From Myxococcales bacterium (GTDB taxonomy: Bacteria; Myxococcota; Polyangia; Nannocystales; Nannocystaceae): a stretch of 53,599 nt of DNA. Below the pieces are notes generated by a model. That model was given only the letters and a program-made list of their open reading frames with translations, was not told where the DNA came from and made no database searches. Shown one piece after another: positions 27,671 through 35,827 of the stretch. The translations under genes and the position numbers were made by a program. Position 1 is the stretch's first letter. Each line of letters opens with the position of its first letter. Location of the stretch: the NCBI GenBank assembly GCA_016793465.1, contig JAEUJW010000021.1:1-53599 (forward strand), in the 5' to 3' direction.

Positions 27671-28381
27671 TCAGCCGCGCCCCGCCGCGAGGATCACCCG
27701 GGTCGCGTCGACGTCGGGGCGCGTGCACAGGCGCGGCGTCGCGGACTCCCGGCTGCCCGCGAGCTGCAGGGCCGCCTTGCCCTGGTCGAACGCCGCCTGC
27801 ACGCTCCGTCCGAACCCCACCGCGCGGTAGAACGCCGCGGCGAAGGTGCGCGCGGCCGCGTCGCCGATCGGGCCGTCCATGCCGATCGCGCACTCGACCT
27901 CGCGGGCGACGGCCTCGGCGAGGTCGAGCGAGCGGCACGTATTGAACACCACGGTCCGCACGACGCCCCGGGCCGACGCGAACAGCGTCACGATGGCCGC
28001 CGGCGCGACTCGGCGCTCCGCCCCGTCGTCGCCCTGCAGCACGAGCCCCCCGTCGCCTCCGCCGTGCCCGCTGAAGTGCACGAGCGTCGGGCGCTGCTCG
28101 CCGAGCTGCTGCAGGAGATCGTCGGGGCGCGTCGCCCAGCGCGAGACCAGCGCGAGGCGGTCGCGCAGCTCGGTCCCGCGGAGCATCGTCTCGACCGCGC
28201 GGACCTCCTCGTCGAGCGCCAGCGCCGTGGTCGTCGCGGGGTTCGCCGCGAAGAACAGGAGCTTCGCCGTCGCCGCCGTCGCCGCCGTCGCCGCGCGCGC
28301 CGGCAGATGAATCGTGCCTGCGTCCATGTGCTCGACGATCACCTGGTGCTCGATCGTCCCTGCGTTGATCTTCAGCTTCAC
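27671..28381 (-). CDS. CHAT domain (caspase-like) protease
   Basis: 236 residues from a GTG at 28381. The C-terminal 200 residues are a compact CHAT domain: LLFFAANP strand, LVHFSGHGGG with His106, and VVFNTCRSLDLAEAV with Cys149, the catalytic dyad of caspase-HetF-associated proteases. The family cleaves proteins on receipt of a signal and is used in bacterial conflict and regulated cell death systems. The first 26 residues are a separate motif, KLKINAGTIEHQ...MDAGTIHLP, joined to the protease by an Ala/Thr linker. No signal peptide or TM. The GTG overlaps the stop of the upstream gene by 4 bp (GTGA), and that gene's product ends in a related INAG...TIH motif. I infer that the membrane protein recruits or holds the protease through this shared motif. 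Confidence 0.9.
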   Translation of the reverse strand: MKLKINAGTIEHQVIVEHMDAGTIHLPARAATAATAATAKLLFFAANPATTTALALDEEVRAVETMLRGTELRDRLALVSRWATRPDDLLQQLGEQRPTLVHFSGHGGGDGGLVLQGDDGAERRVAPAAIVTLFASARGVVRTVVFNTCRSLDLAEAVAREVECAIGMDGPIGDAAARTFAAAFYRAVGFGRSVQAAFDQGKAALQLAGSRESATPRLCTRPDVDATRVILAAGRG

Positions 28382-30093
28382 GGCCTCGCCTCGCCCTTCG
28401 CCTGCTCGCCACTGGTCGCCTGCGCCTCGGCGATGTGGATGGTCTCGCCGACGGTCATGTTGTTGATGATCCCGGCGTTGATCGTCCACTTGCCCGGGGC
28501 GCTCGCGTACGCGGCGGTGTCGTAGCCCCGGTCCTCGAACATCGTCAGCACGCCCTCGACGATGTGCACGTACAGCGTGCGCAGCGTCGCCTTGCACTCC
28601 GCCTCGCCGAAGAAGTCGTTCGACATCGTCAGCGACCGCTGGTCGCGCCAGCTCGAGTGGAACGAGCCCATGCCCGGCCAGCCGTGCGACACGTAGCGCA
28701 GCAGCTGGGCCTCGTGCGCCTCGCTGGCGGTGCGCCGCTCGCGGGCCGTCAGTTCGTCGAGCGTCTTGTACGTGACCACGCCGGCGAGCGGGTCCGCCTC
28801 GCTGGTCGCCAGGCGGCGCCGCGCCTGCAGCCTGCGCGCCAGCGCCGAGGCCGTCTCCAGCTCGCCGATCGGCAGGCGCGACTCGACCGTGCCGTCCGGC
28901 AGGACCACCGGCGCCGACAGGTGCCGCCGCAGGACCTGCTGCAGGTCCGCCACGGCGTCGCGCGGCGGACCCAGCGTCGACACCACGGTCTGCAGGGAGA
29001 TCGCCGTCGCCGCGTAGTGCACGCGGAACATGATGCTCACCAGCGTCAGGTGCTCGGGGAAGAACACCTGCACGCCGAAGAACAGCCGCGACTCGCCGGC
29101 CGGGTCGCGCGCCGCCATCGCCGACAGCTCCTCGTGCGTGCGCCCGTCGGCGTCGAGGTAGAGGATCGGCCGGCCCTCTCCGTCGAGCCACGGGCTGCCC
29201 GGGCGCAGCCCCGCCGCCTTCACCACCACCGCGTATCCGCTGTGCACGTGCGCCAGCCCCTCCTCGCGCAGCGTTCGGGTCACCGTCGCCTCGAGCGCTC
29301 GGCACATCCCCGGGAGATCCTGGGCCGGCGGCGACTTGCCGTCCTTCGCGCGGCCCGGCGAGCAGACGTAGGCGTCGCGCCCCTGCACCCGTCCGAGCCC
29401 GGGGAACGGGTTTTGCTCGTCGCGGGCGAAGAACACGCAGACCCGCTCGCGGGACAGCAGGCCGCGCCCGTGCTCGACGCGCACCACCTGGCCCGCCGGC
29501 AGCGACGCGGGCGCCGCCGGAGCCTCGCCGAGCAGCAGCGCGTGCAGGTAATCGCCGCGGACGCGCGCCGACTCCTCGGGGTCGAGGTGGCGCGCCGGCT
29601 CGGACAGCCCGAACAACAGGACGAGCCCGGCCATCACCGGCGCGAACAGCAAGAGCAGCGGCAGCTCGCCCGCCACCGCGAGCCCGCCGATCGTCGCGAC
29701 GCAGGCGCCGGCGGCGATCCACCGCCCCCGCGAGATCCGCGGCCGGGGTCGCGATCGGCTGCGCTCGTGGAGCGTGTACACGCAGCCCCACAGCGTCTCG
29801 CACAGCAGCTTGTAGTCGATCAGCGGCATGTGCCCGAGGTTGTTGAACGGGATCGGGTCGACGCGCGGCAGCAGCTCTTCGCTGGGGAACCGCGGGTCGG
29901 CGATCGTCGCCGCCGCCAGCCGGAGCGTGCACGCGCGCTCGCACTCGGCGAGGTTCATCGCCTCGCGCGACAGGGCCGTCAGCGTCGGCTTCACGCGTTG
30001 CTGCTGCTGCTGCTCGCGGCCGAGCTGCTCGCCTTGTTCGTGTCGTGGGAGGGGGACCGCCCGGCTCGGGGCGACGCGCGCGACGGATGTCAT
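28378..30093 (-). CDS. two-TM membrane protein of the CHAT cassette, unknown family
   Basis: 571 residues from the ATG at 30093; purine-rich GGAGAAAGAGAGAGG precedes it. N-terminal 120 residues are soluble and include a short Gln tract (about 29-32). A hydrophobic hairpin follows at about 125-163, and then about 400 residues presumed cytoplasmic. These contain VVRVEHGRGLLSRERVCVFFARDEQNPFPGLG, a YLDADGRTHEEL block and YVHIVEGVLTMFEDRGYDTAAY. No nucleotide-binding or protease motif was found and I do not recognise a family. The C-terminus has KWTINAGIINNMTVGETIHI (535-554), which parallels the N-terminus of the CHAT protease encoded in a 4-bp overlap downstream. Proposed role: membrane sensor or anchor for that protease (inference). 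Confidence 0.82.
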   Translation of the reverse strand: MTSVARVAPSRAVPLPRHEQGEQLGREQQQQQRVKPTLTALSREAMNLAECERACTLRLAAATIADPRFPSEELLPRVDPIPFNNLGHMPLIDYKLLCETLWGCVYTLHERSRSRPRPRISRGRWIAAGACVATIGGLAVAGELPLLLLFAPVMAGLVLLFGLSEPARHLDPEESARVRGDYLHALLLGEAPAAPASLPAGQVVRVEHGRGLLSRERVCVFFARDEQNPFPGLGRVQGRDAYVCSPGRAKDGKSPPAQDLPGMCRALEATVTRTLREEGLAHVHSGYAVVVKAAGLRPGSPWLDGEGRPILYLDADGRTHEELSAMAARDPAGESRLFFGVQVFFPEHLTLVSIMFRVHYAATAISLQTVVSTLGPPRDAVADLQQVLRRHLSAPVVLPDGTVESRLPIGELETASALARRLQARRRLATSEADPLAGVVTYKTLDELTARERRTASEAHEAQLLRYVSHGWPGMGSFHSSWRDQRSLTMSNDFFGEAECKATLRTLYVHIVEGVLTMFEDRGYDTAAYASAPGKWTINAGIINNMTVGETIHIAEAQATSGEQAKGEARP

Positions 30094-30142
30094 GACCTCT
30101 CTCTTTCTCCGCGAAGTTCTCGGGACGACCAGGGCCGGCGGC

Positions 30143-31204
30143 TCACGCCTGGGCCGCACGTACGCGACGAAGCGCCAGCCACAGCAGCACGTGCGCCGCC
30201 ACGGTGGCGAGCGCGCCGAGGGTCGGCACGGACGACCCGCGCACGTCCACGAGCCCGGCCAGCAGCATCGTGAGGCCCGGCAGCAGGCACAGCGCCCACC
30301 AGCCGAAGATCAGCGCGGTGCCGTCGCCGCCGGTGCTCAGGCGATACGCCGAGCGCACGACCCGCGGCGCCTGCACGAAGTTGAGGATCGGCAGCAACAG
30401 CCCGGCCACTGCGCTCCACGGCGAGAACTCGCCGCGCGCGGCCGCGTGGACGCGGTACAGCCAGACCGTCAGCAGCACGCAGATGGCCGCGAGGGACAGC
30501 AGCGACAGCGCCTCGATCGGGTCGCGCAGCGAGAGCAGCAGGCGCCGATCGACCGCGGCCAGCGCCTCGACCGCGACCAGCAGGCCCGCCCGCGCGAGCA
30601 GCAGCGCTTGCAGCAGCGCCACCAGCCCGCGGTCCTGGGTCACCGCGGGGGTCCGCGCCGCCGTCGGCGCGGTCAGCCGCGGCAGCATGTCCGGCATCTG
30701 CGGCAGCGAGATCTCGAGCGCGCGCCCGAGGTGGGCCTTGAAGTCGGCCAGCTCGACCCCGGCGAACACCCCGTGGTTGGTCCGCCTCCCGTCGCGCGAG
30801 AGCTCCGCGAGCACCGCCGCGTCGGGCACGACCGCGTCGCCGCGGTCGCCGAGGCAACGCTCGTAGAAGAACAGGCTGACGTGCTCGCCGCGGCGGACCA
30901 GTGCGACGAACGCGGCCTCGTTGGGCTGCAGCGCCGGCGGCAGCGCGAGGATCACGATCTCGTGGCCGAACCCCCTGTACGCGCCCGCGACGGCGAGCCG
31001 CCGGCGTCGGCGGTCCCCCGGCAGCGACGCGTCCGAGGGCAGCCGCGGAGCGCCCGCGGCGTGCCCGGCCTCGTGCCACAGGTAGTGCAGGAACGCCTCG
31101 CGGCGATGGCCGGTGAGCTCGGCGAACAGGGCCTGGGTCGCCGCGAACGCTTGCGCCGGCAGGACTCCCTTGGCGAAGTGGAAGTGGTGAGGACGCGCGT
31201 GCAT
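30143..31204 (-). CDS. DUF4328-like multi-TM protein with an N-terminal HEAGH-containing domain
   Basis: 353 residues from the ATG at 31204. The N-terminal 190 residues are soluble (MHARPHHFHFAKGVLPA...) and contain LWHEAGHAAG at 42-51, an HExxH sequence as in zincin proteases, but no third ligand was identified. About five hydrophobic segments follow (193-215, 231-250, 262-276, 297-320, 328-347). The block WLYRVHAAARGEFSPWSAVAGLLLPILNFVQAPRVV resembles DUF4328, whose function is unknown. It is the first gene of the CHAT cassette, 49 bp ahead of the two-TM protein. An A/T-rich inverted repeat lies 57 bp upstream of the start. Confidence 0.78.
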   Translation of the reverse strand: MHARPHHFHFAKGVLPAQAFAATQALFAELTGHRREAFLHYLWHEAGHAAGAPRLPSDASLPGDRRRRRLAVAGAYRGFGHEIVILALPPALQPNEAAFVALVRRGEHVSLFFYERCLGDRGDAVVPDAAVLAELSRDGRRTNHGVFAGVELADFKAHLGRALEISLPQMPDMLPRLTAPTAARTPAVTQDRGLVALLQALLLARAGLLVAVEALAAVDRRLLLSLRDPIEALSLLSLAAICVLLTVWLYRVHAAARGEFSPWSAVAGLLLPILNFVQAPRVVRSAYRLSTGGDGTALIFGWWALCLLPGLTMLLAGLVDVRGSSVPTLGALATVAAHVLLWLALRRVRAAQA

Positions 31205-31260
31205 GTCAGACCTGGGACCGACTTGCTGTGCCGCCGCCGCGAGCGATCGATCAGCCGCGT

Positions 31261-31274
31261 CGAAATTATTTTCG
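31261..31274 (-). promoter_or_regulatory. A/T-rich inverted repeat upstream of the CHAT cassette
   Basis: CGAAA-TTAT-TTTCG lies 57 bp before the first gene of the leftward cassette and contains the only long A/T run in the 230-bp gap. It may be a promoter core or operator; the evidence is only composition, symmetry and position. Confidence 0.35.
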
Positions 31275-31435
31275 GGCCTCCGCGGCCTCCCGGACGCGTG
31301 GCTGCTGACGCCGCGTCAGGCCCCGCCCGGGACGTCGGCTCGAAGCGCCCGATCTGCCGCGGGTCCTCGCGCCGCGGGCGCGGCGGCGCGTACGGCGAGC
31401 GCGACGAGTCGCTGAGCCGCGTCGCCGGCTCGGGC

Positions 31436-32827
31436 TCAGGGCTCGAGCTGGACGCGGCAGGCGGCGACGGTGGTGGCGGCGGCGAGGCCCGCGACGGGCT
31501 GCGGGGCGGTGAGCTGGCCGGCGGTGATGCGGGCGTGGTGAAGCGCGCCGGCGGCGGTGTAGAGCAGCTCGGCGTCGGCGTCGAGGACGCCGGGCACGAG
31601 CTGGGGCGGGGTGGTGCTCGCGGGCAGCTCGACGACGGTGGGCGGGTCCCAGGCGGCGAGGTCGGCGGAGCGCGAGAAGGAGACGCCGGCGTTGTCGAAG
31701 TGGCGCCAGGCGATCAGCCAGGCGCCGGCGTCGGCGCGCAGCAGGGCGACGGGGGCGTCGGTGCGGGCCTGCGGGTCGACGAGGATCTCGAGCGACCAGG
31801 TGTTGTCGGCGGCGCTGCGGCGGGTGAGGCCGATCTGGTTGTCGGACTTGCGGACGTAGGCGAGCACGAGGTCGCCGTCCGGATCGACGACGGCGGCCGG
31901 GCGGATGGTGTCGACGACGGCGGGCGGCGGGGCCTGGATCGAGGCCTCCCACGGGGCGTTCCACTGCGGCTTGCTTGCGACGTAGACCTTGTCGTCGTCG
32001 CCGGCGTAGACGGCGTGGGTCTCGAGCTGGCCGGGCGCGAGGGCGGCGCCGCCGGGGCCGAAGGCCTGCACGTCGAGCGTGGCGGCGGGCAGCGGCTCGA
32101 ACGGGCCCCAGGCGTCGCCGCTGTAGAGGGCGACGTAGTGCTTGAAGTCGGTGCCGAGGAAGGCGAGCGTGAGGGTGTCGGGCACGCTGGCGAGCGCGGG
32201 GGCGTCGAGCGTGAAGCCGAAGTCGCCGACCGGGGCCGAGGACTTCAATAGGTCGGGGTCGGGGTCCATCCAGCGGGTGTGGTGCAGCTCGTCCTCGGCG
32301 TCGGGGTCGGCGCCGGCGCGGCGGATCACCGCGTGGGCGCCGTCGGGGGTGCTGACGATCGCGGCGGCGCCGAGGTCGTAGGTCGCGTCGGCGGTGGTCC
32401 AGCCGTGGACCGGGTCGAACATGGCGATCGCGGCCGGGTCGTCGCCGCGGCCGACGAGCGCGAGCAGGGCGTGGCCGACGGTGCAGTCGCTGAGGCAGGG
32501 GCCGCCGTCGCTCATGTCGCCGTCGTCGCACTGCTCGCCCGGGTCGACGGTGCCGTCGCCGCAGACGGGGGCGACGGCGGTGGTGCCGGTGGTCGGGTCG
32601 CCCGTGGTGGTGGTGGTGGTGGTCACGGGGTCACCGGTCGTGGGCGTGAGGCCGGTGTCGGAGCTGGCGGCGGAGGTCGAGGTCGCGGCGGTGAGATCGC
32701 CGGTGGTCGGGGCGCCGGTCGAGGGGTCGAAGCTCGAGGGGCCGCCGGCGGTGCCCTGGAAGCCGGTGGTGTCCTTCTCGCCGCTGCAGTGGAGGACGAG
32801 GAGGGCGAGCAGGGGGGCGCGGCGCAT
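31436..32827 (-). CDS. lipoprotein with Thr-rich linker, one Cys-rich repeat and a propeller-like domain
   Basis: 463 residues from the ATG at 32827; the open frame upstream is Arg/Pro-rich. Lipobox VLHC, Cys14. A Thr/Asp/Gly linker follows (to about 90, with a TTTTTTT run), then one DUF4215-type unit CGDGTVDPGEQCDDGDMSDG with closing CLSDC. The last 340 residues have repeated beta-strand motifs ending in Asp-rich turns (AVVDPDGDLVLAYVRKSDN, DAGAWLIAWRHFDN, SADLAAWDPPTVVEL), as in six-bladed propellers such as sialidase-like folds. Surface-exposed; function unknown. Divergent from the ECF sigma gene (103 bp between starts). Confidence 0.82.
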   Translation of the reverse strand: MRRAPLLALLVLHCSGEKDTTGFQGTAGGPSSFDPSTGAPTTGDLTAATSTSAASSDTGLTPTTGDPVTTTTTTTGDPTTGTTAVAPVCGDGTVDPGEQCDDGDMSDGGPCLSDCTVGHALLALVGRGDDPAAIAMFDPVHGWTTADATYDLGAAAIVSTPDGAHAVIRRAGADPDAEDELHHTRWMDPDPDLLKSSAPVGDFGFTLDAPALASVPDTLTLAFLGTDFKHYVALYSGDAWGPFEPLPAATLDVQAFGPGGAALAPGQLETHAVYAGDDDKVYVASKPQWNAPWEASIQAPPPAVVDTIRPAAVVDPDGDLVLAYVRKSDNQIGLTRRSAADNTWSLEILVDPQARTDAPVALLRADAGAWLIAWRHFDNAGVSFSRSADLAAWDPPTVVELPASTTPPQLVPGVLDADAELLYTAAGALHHARITAGQLTAPQPVAGLAAATTVAACRVQLEP

Positions 32828-32930
32828 GGAGCGAGGGTGCGCCACCTGCGGGCCCGCGGTCCAGAGGCGGGCACGGGGGGGGGTGCCCGGGGCGCGGCGG
32901 GGGGCCGGGCGGGCGCGGTAGGGTGCGGCG

Positions 32931-33569
32931 GTGGCGGGCCGCACAGAAACCGGCGGGGCCGGACAATCACGGTCGGTGACCGCGTCCACGACCGCCGCCC
33001 GGGCGTCCGAGCACGTCAGCTCGCCGCGTCCGCGCGCCGGGGCGCGGGGGGCCGAGCTGTCGCTGGCGGAGGTGTACCGGGCCCACGCGGGCTTCGTGTG
33101 GCGGGTGGTGCGGCGGCTCGGGGTGGCCGAGGAGGCGCTAGAGGACGTGGTGCACGACGTGTTCCTGGTGGTGCACCGTCGGCTGGCGGACTACGACGGG
33201 CGGGCGGCGCTGACGACGTGGCTGTTCGGGATCGCCCGGGGGGTGGCGGCGAACCACCGCCGCGGGGTGGTGCGGTCGCTGCGGCGGCTCGAGGTGGCGC
33301 CGCAGCCGACGCCGGGGCCCGACCCCGAGGTGCGCACCGAGCAGGCGCGGGCCGCCGCGTTCGTGCGGGAATTCTTGAATGGGCTCGACGAGGACCGGCG
33401 GCTGCTGTTCGCGCTGGCCGACCTCGAGGGCATGAAGGTGCCGGAGATCGCCGAGGCGATGGGCATGAACCTGAACACGGCGTACGCCCGGCTGCGGGCG
33501 GTCCGTGACCAACTGAGCCGCGCCCTCGCCGACCGCGAGGCGGGGACGCGGAGGAGCGTGGGGCCATGA
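32931..33569 (+). CDS. ECF-type RNA polymerase sigma factor
   Basis: 212 residues from a GTG at 32931; a GTG at 32976 (after a disordered N-terminus) is an equally good start. Region 2: LSLAEVYRAHAGFVWRVVRRLGV, ALEDVVHDVFLVVHRRL, TWLFGIARGVAANHRR. Region 4: LDEDRRLLFALADLEGMKVPEIAEAMGMNLNTAYARLRAVRDQL. The stop overlaps the next start by 4 bp (ATGA), the usual layout for a sigma factor and its membrane regulator. Typical of myxobacterial ECF/RpoE-like families controlling envelope responses. Confidence 0.93.
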   Translation: MAGRTETGGAGQSRSVTASTTAARASEHVSSPRPRAGARGAELSLAEVYRAHAGFVWRVVRRLGVAEEALEDVVHDVFLVVHRRLADYDGRAALTTWLFGIARGVAANHRRGVVRSLRRLEVAPQPTPGPDPEVRTEQARAAAFVREFLNGLDEDRRLLFALADLEGMKVPEIAEAMGMNLNTAYARLRAVRDQLSRALADREAGTRRSVGP

Positions 33570-34438
33570 GCGAGTCGTTGCAGATCGACACAGAGGGGCT
33601 GTCGCCGGCCGCGAAGGCGGCGCTGGCGGCGCTGCGCGCCGAGGAGGCGCCGCCGGCCGAGGCCCTCGAGCGCGTGTGGTCGCGGGTGGTGGTGGCGACC
33701 GAGCTGGCCGAAGGGACAGGTGTAGACGCGGACGAGGCGGCGCCGCGCGGGCCGAGCCGGCGGCGCGCGGCGTGGGCGCTCGGAGCGGTGGCGCTGGCGG
33801 CCGGGGTGGTGCTGGCGATCGCGGGCACGCGGGGCGCGGCGGTGCCGGTCGCGCGCGAGGCGACGGCCCCGGCGGCGCAGTACGGCGGGGAGACGGGGGC
33901 CTCGCAGGCGGCGCGGGTCGGGCAGGGGCAGGCGGCGGCGGTCGCGGAGACGGCGGCTCCGGTCGCGCAGGCCGCGAGCGCCGGGCCGGCGGCCCCGGGG
34001 AGCGCGGGGGCTGGGGGCTCCGAGCCGGCGCGGGCTGGCGACGTGTCCGAAGGGGAAGGTGCTTCAGGACAGGTCCCGGGGGACAGGTCCCAGGGGACAG
34101 GCAAGCGGCGGGGCGAGGCGCGGGACGCGGGGGACGCGAGGGGCGAGGAGGTCGAGGCGAAGCCGGCCGCGGCGCTCGCGCGCGAGGCGGCGCTGCTGCA
34201 GCAGGCGCAGGCGGCCCTGGCGAGCGAGCGGCCGGAGCAGGCGCTCGCGCACCTCGCGACGTACGACCGTGAATTCGCGGACGGGGTGCTGCGGCCGGAG
34301 CACGACGCGCTGCGGGCGGTGGCGCTGTGCGCCGCGGGGCGGACCGCGGAGGGCGAGGCGGCGGCGGACGTGTTCCTGCGCGGGCACGCGGGCTCGCTGC
34401 AGGCGGAGCGCGTGCGCGGGGCCTGCGGGGCGGACTGA
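33566..34438 (+). CDS. single-pass membrane protein, putative anti-sigma factor
   Basis: 290 residues. Cytoplasmic part about 1-68 (SESLQIDTEGLSPAAKAAL...PAEALERVWSRV) as in the DNA-binding-region-like helices of regulators coupled to ECF sigma factors. One TM segment at about 69-87. A long Ala/Gly/Gln low-complexity region spans about 90-195, and the last 85 residues are helical and TPR-like (LLQQAQAALASERPEQALAHL...). It lacks the HxxxCxxC zinc motif of ZAS anti-sigma domains, so the anti-sigma role rests on gene order and overlap. Part of the low-complexity region (GEGASGQVPGDRSQGTG) is encoded by clustered copies of the TGTCC/GGACA palindrome. Confidence 0.72.
   Translation: MSESLQIDTEGLSPAAKAALAALRAEEAPPAEALERVWSRVVVATELAEGTGVDADEAAPRGPSRRRAAWALGAVALAAGVVLAIAGTRGAAVPVAREATAPAAQYGGETGASQAARVGQGQAAAVAETAAPVAQAASAGPAAPGSAGAGGSEPARAGDVSEGEGASGQVPGDRSQGTGKRRGEARDAGDARGEEVEAKPAAALAREAALLQQAQAALASERPEQALAHLATYDREFADGVLRPEHDALRAVALCAAGRTAEGEAAADVFLRGHAGSLQAERVRGACGAD
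34043..34100 (+). repeat. cluster of variant 14-bp palindromes
   Basis: Variants of TGTCC-N4-GGACA begin at 34043 (TGTCC-GAAG-GGGAA), 34073 (GGTCC-CGGG-GGACA) and 34087 (GGTCC-CAGG-GGACA), with a half site GGACAGGT at 34067. All lie within the low-complexity part of the putative anti-sigma gene; another degenerate copy is at 33705. Confidence 0.75.
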
Positions 34439-34667
34439 GCGTTCGTGCGGACCTGAAGGCGGAGATGGCCGCGAGCCGGGGTGCACGAGCCCTCCTCGTG
34501 CGGCCGCGGCGAGCTCATGGACGGGTGCAGCGAGGTCGCCGCGCTCGTGAGCGGGGCGCCGAGGGGAGATCGGTATCGAGCCTCGCGGTTCGTCGGGGTA
34601 CGCCCGCGGGTCGGCGCGCGGCGAGCCGCGCGGCGATTTCGGATAGGCTCGCGGCGGGAGGGGCGAG

Positions 34668-35438
34668 ATGCGCGGCGGGATCCGGATCGTGGGCGTGGCG
34701 GTGGTGTGGGGCCTGGCGGCGTGCGGCGGCGCGAGCGGGCAGGACACGGGCAGCGAGGGATCGAGCGGTGGTTCGGCGGGCTCGACGAGCTCGTCGGGCG
34801 GTGGGTCGACGAGCTCGACGGGGTCGTCCGGCGGGAGCGTGACGACCGGCGGCGCGAGCGAGCCGACCGGCGGGTCGACGGAGGTGTCGGCGACGGCCGC
34901 GTCGACGGGGTCGTCCGGGACGACGGGTGAGACGACGGGTGAGACGACCGTGGACGGGACCTCGTCGGGCTCCGGCGCGAGCTCGGGCGATGACACCGGC
35001 GCGACGGGTGCGTGCTCCTTCAAAGATCCGCAGGCCGGGTTGTGCTGGCAGGAGCCGCCGGGGCCGGACGCGCTGAAGTGGGACGCCGCGAGCGCGTACT
35101 GCGAGGGGCTGGGGCTGCGGCTGCCGACGGTGCAGGAGCTGACGTCGCTGGTGAGGGGCTGTCCGGCGGCGATGTGTCCGGTCGAGGATCCGGGCTGCCT
35201 CTCGCTGGCGTGTCGCGGCGCGCCGGAGTGCCAGGGCTGCGCGATGCTCGGGGGGCCGGGCGCGGGCGGGTGCTACTGGGATCCGGCGTTGACCGGGCCG
35301 TGCGACTGGTACTGGACCGCGTCCGGGGTCGACGAGGCGCCGTTCGACGCGTGGTTCGTGTACTTCCAGGTCGGCTCGGTCGACTACGGGGCGCAGGGCA
35401 TCGAGAAGCAGGTCCGGTGCGTGCGATCGGACCCGTGA
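34668..35438 (+). CDS. DUF1566 (Lcl C-terminal domain) lipoprotein
   Basis: 256 residues from the ATG at 34668. Signal peptide with lipobox LAAC, Cys19. A linker of about 95 residues is built of Ser, Gly and Thr, including repeats of GSTSS and TTGETTGE. The C-terminal 140 residues follow the DUF1566 plan: CWQEPP...LKWDAASAYCEGLGLRLPTVQELTSLV, then YWTASGVDEAPFDAWFVYFQVGSVDYG...VRCVR. Eight Cys should form disulfides. DUF1566 domains are C-type-lectin-like in organisation and occur in surface proteins; ligand unknown. The 229 bp upstream shows no gene. Confidence 0.88.
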   Translation: MRGGIRIVGVAVVWGLAACGGASGQDTGSEGSSGGSAGSTSSSGGGSTSSTGSSGGSVTTGGASEPTGGSTEVSATAASTGSSGTTGETTGETTVDGTSSGSGASSGDDTGATGACSFKDPQAGLCWQEPPGPDALKWDAASAYCEGLGLRLPTVQELTSLVRGCPAAMCPVEDPGCLSLACRGAPECQGCAMLGGPGAGGCYWDPALTGPCDWYWTASGVDEAPFDAWFVYFQVGSVDYGAQGIEKQVRCVRSDP

Positions 35439-35827
35439 CGGTCACGCAATGGCGACGCGCCGACCGACGGCGCGGGAGCGCGAGCAACAACAGGGTGAGC
35501 AAGGCGGTCTCGGGGCGCGAGGTGTCGCAGGCGCACGCGGTCGCGGTCGCGGTCGCGGGGGACGAACGCGACCGGCTTCGGAGGGTCGGCGAGGATGATG
35601 CCGCCGGGTGTGGCCGCGGCGGGGCTCGGGGTCAGCCAGCACCCGCCCTGGCCGCATCGCCGCCGCCTCACCGGGGTATCACGGGCGGGCCGCGCCGACG
35701 ACGCGGGCGAGCGGGCGCGGCGGAGCGCGCGGCGGTCCGGGACGGGTCAAATATCAAAAATTGAAAAATGCGAGGGGCCGGCACAGATGCGGCGGGGGGC
35801 GGACAACAACCGGGCAGAGACACGAAC
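35439..35827. other. intergenic region with an A/T-rich segment before the pacifastin-like gene
   Basis: 389 bp without a convincing gene. A GCGGTC microsatellite (three to four units near 35539-35560) is present. At 35747-35769 TCAAATATCAAAAATTGAAAAATG stands out, with the inverted repeat TCAA-AAA-TTGA at 35754-35764, about 60 bp before the start at 35828. This is the likely promoter or leader element of that gene. Confidence 0.45.

Noticed and set aside
35384..35671. Leftward frame containing ACACDTSRPETALLTLLLLA followed by Pro-Arg-Arg-Arg, resembling a MYXO-CTERM tail
   Set aside because: No stop follows the Arg cluster; the frame runs on into the antisense of the DUF1566 gene, and upstream sequence is a GCGGTC microsatellite. 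Probably chance, at most a decayed tail.
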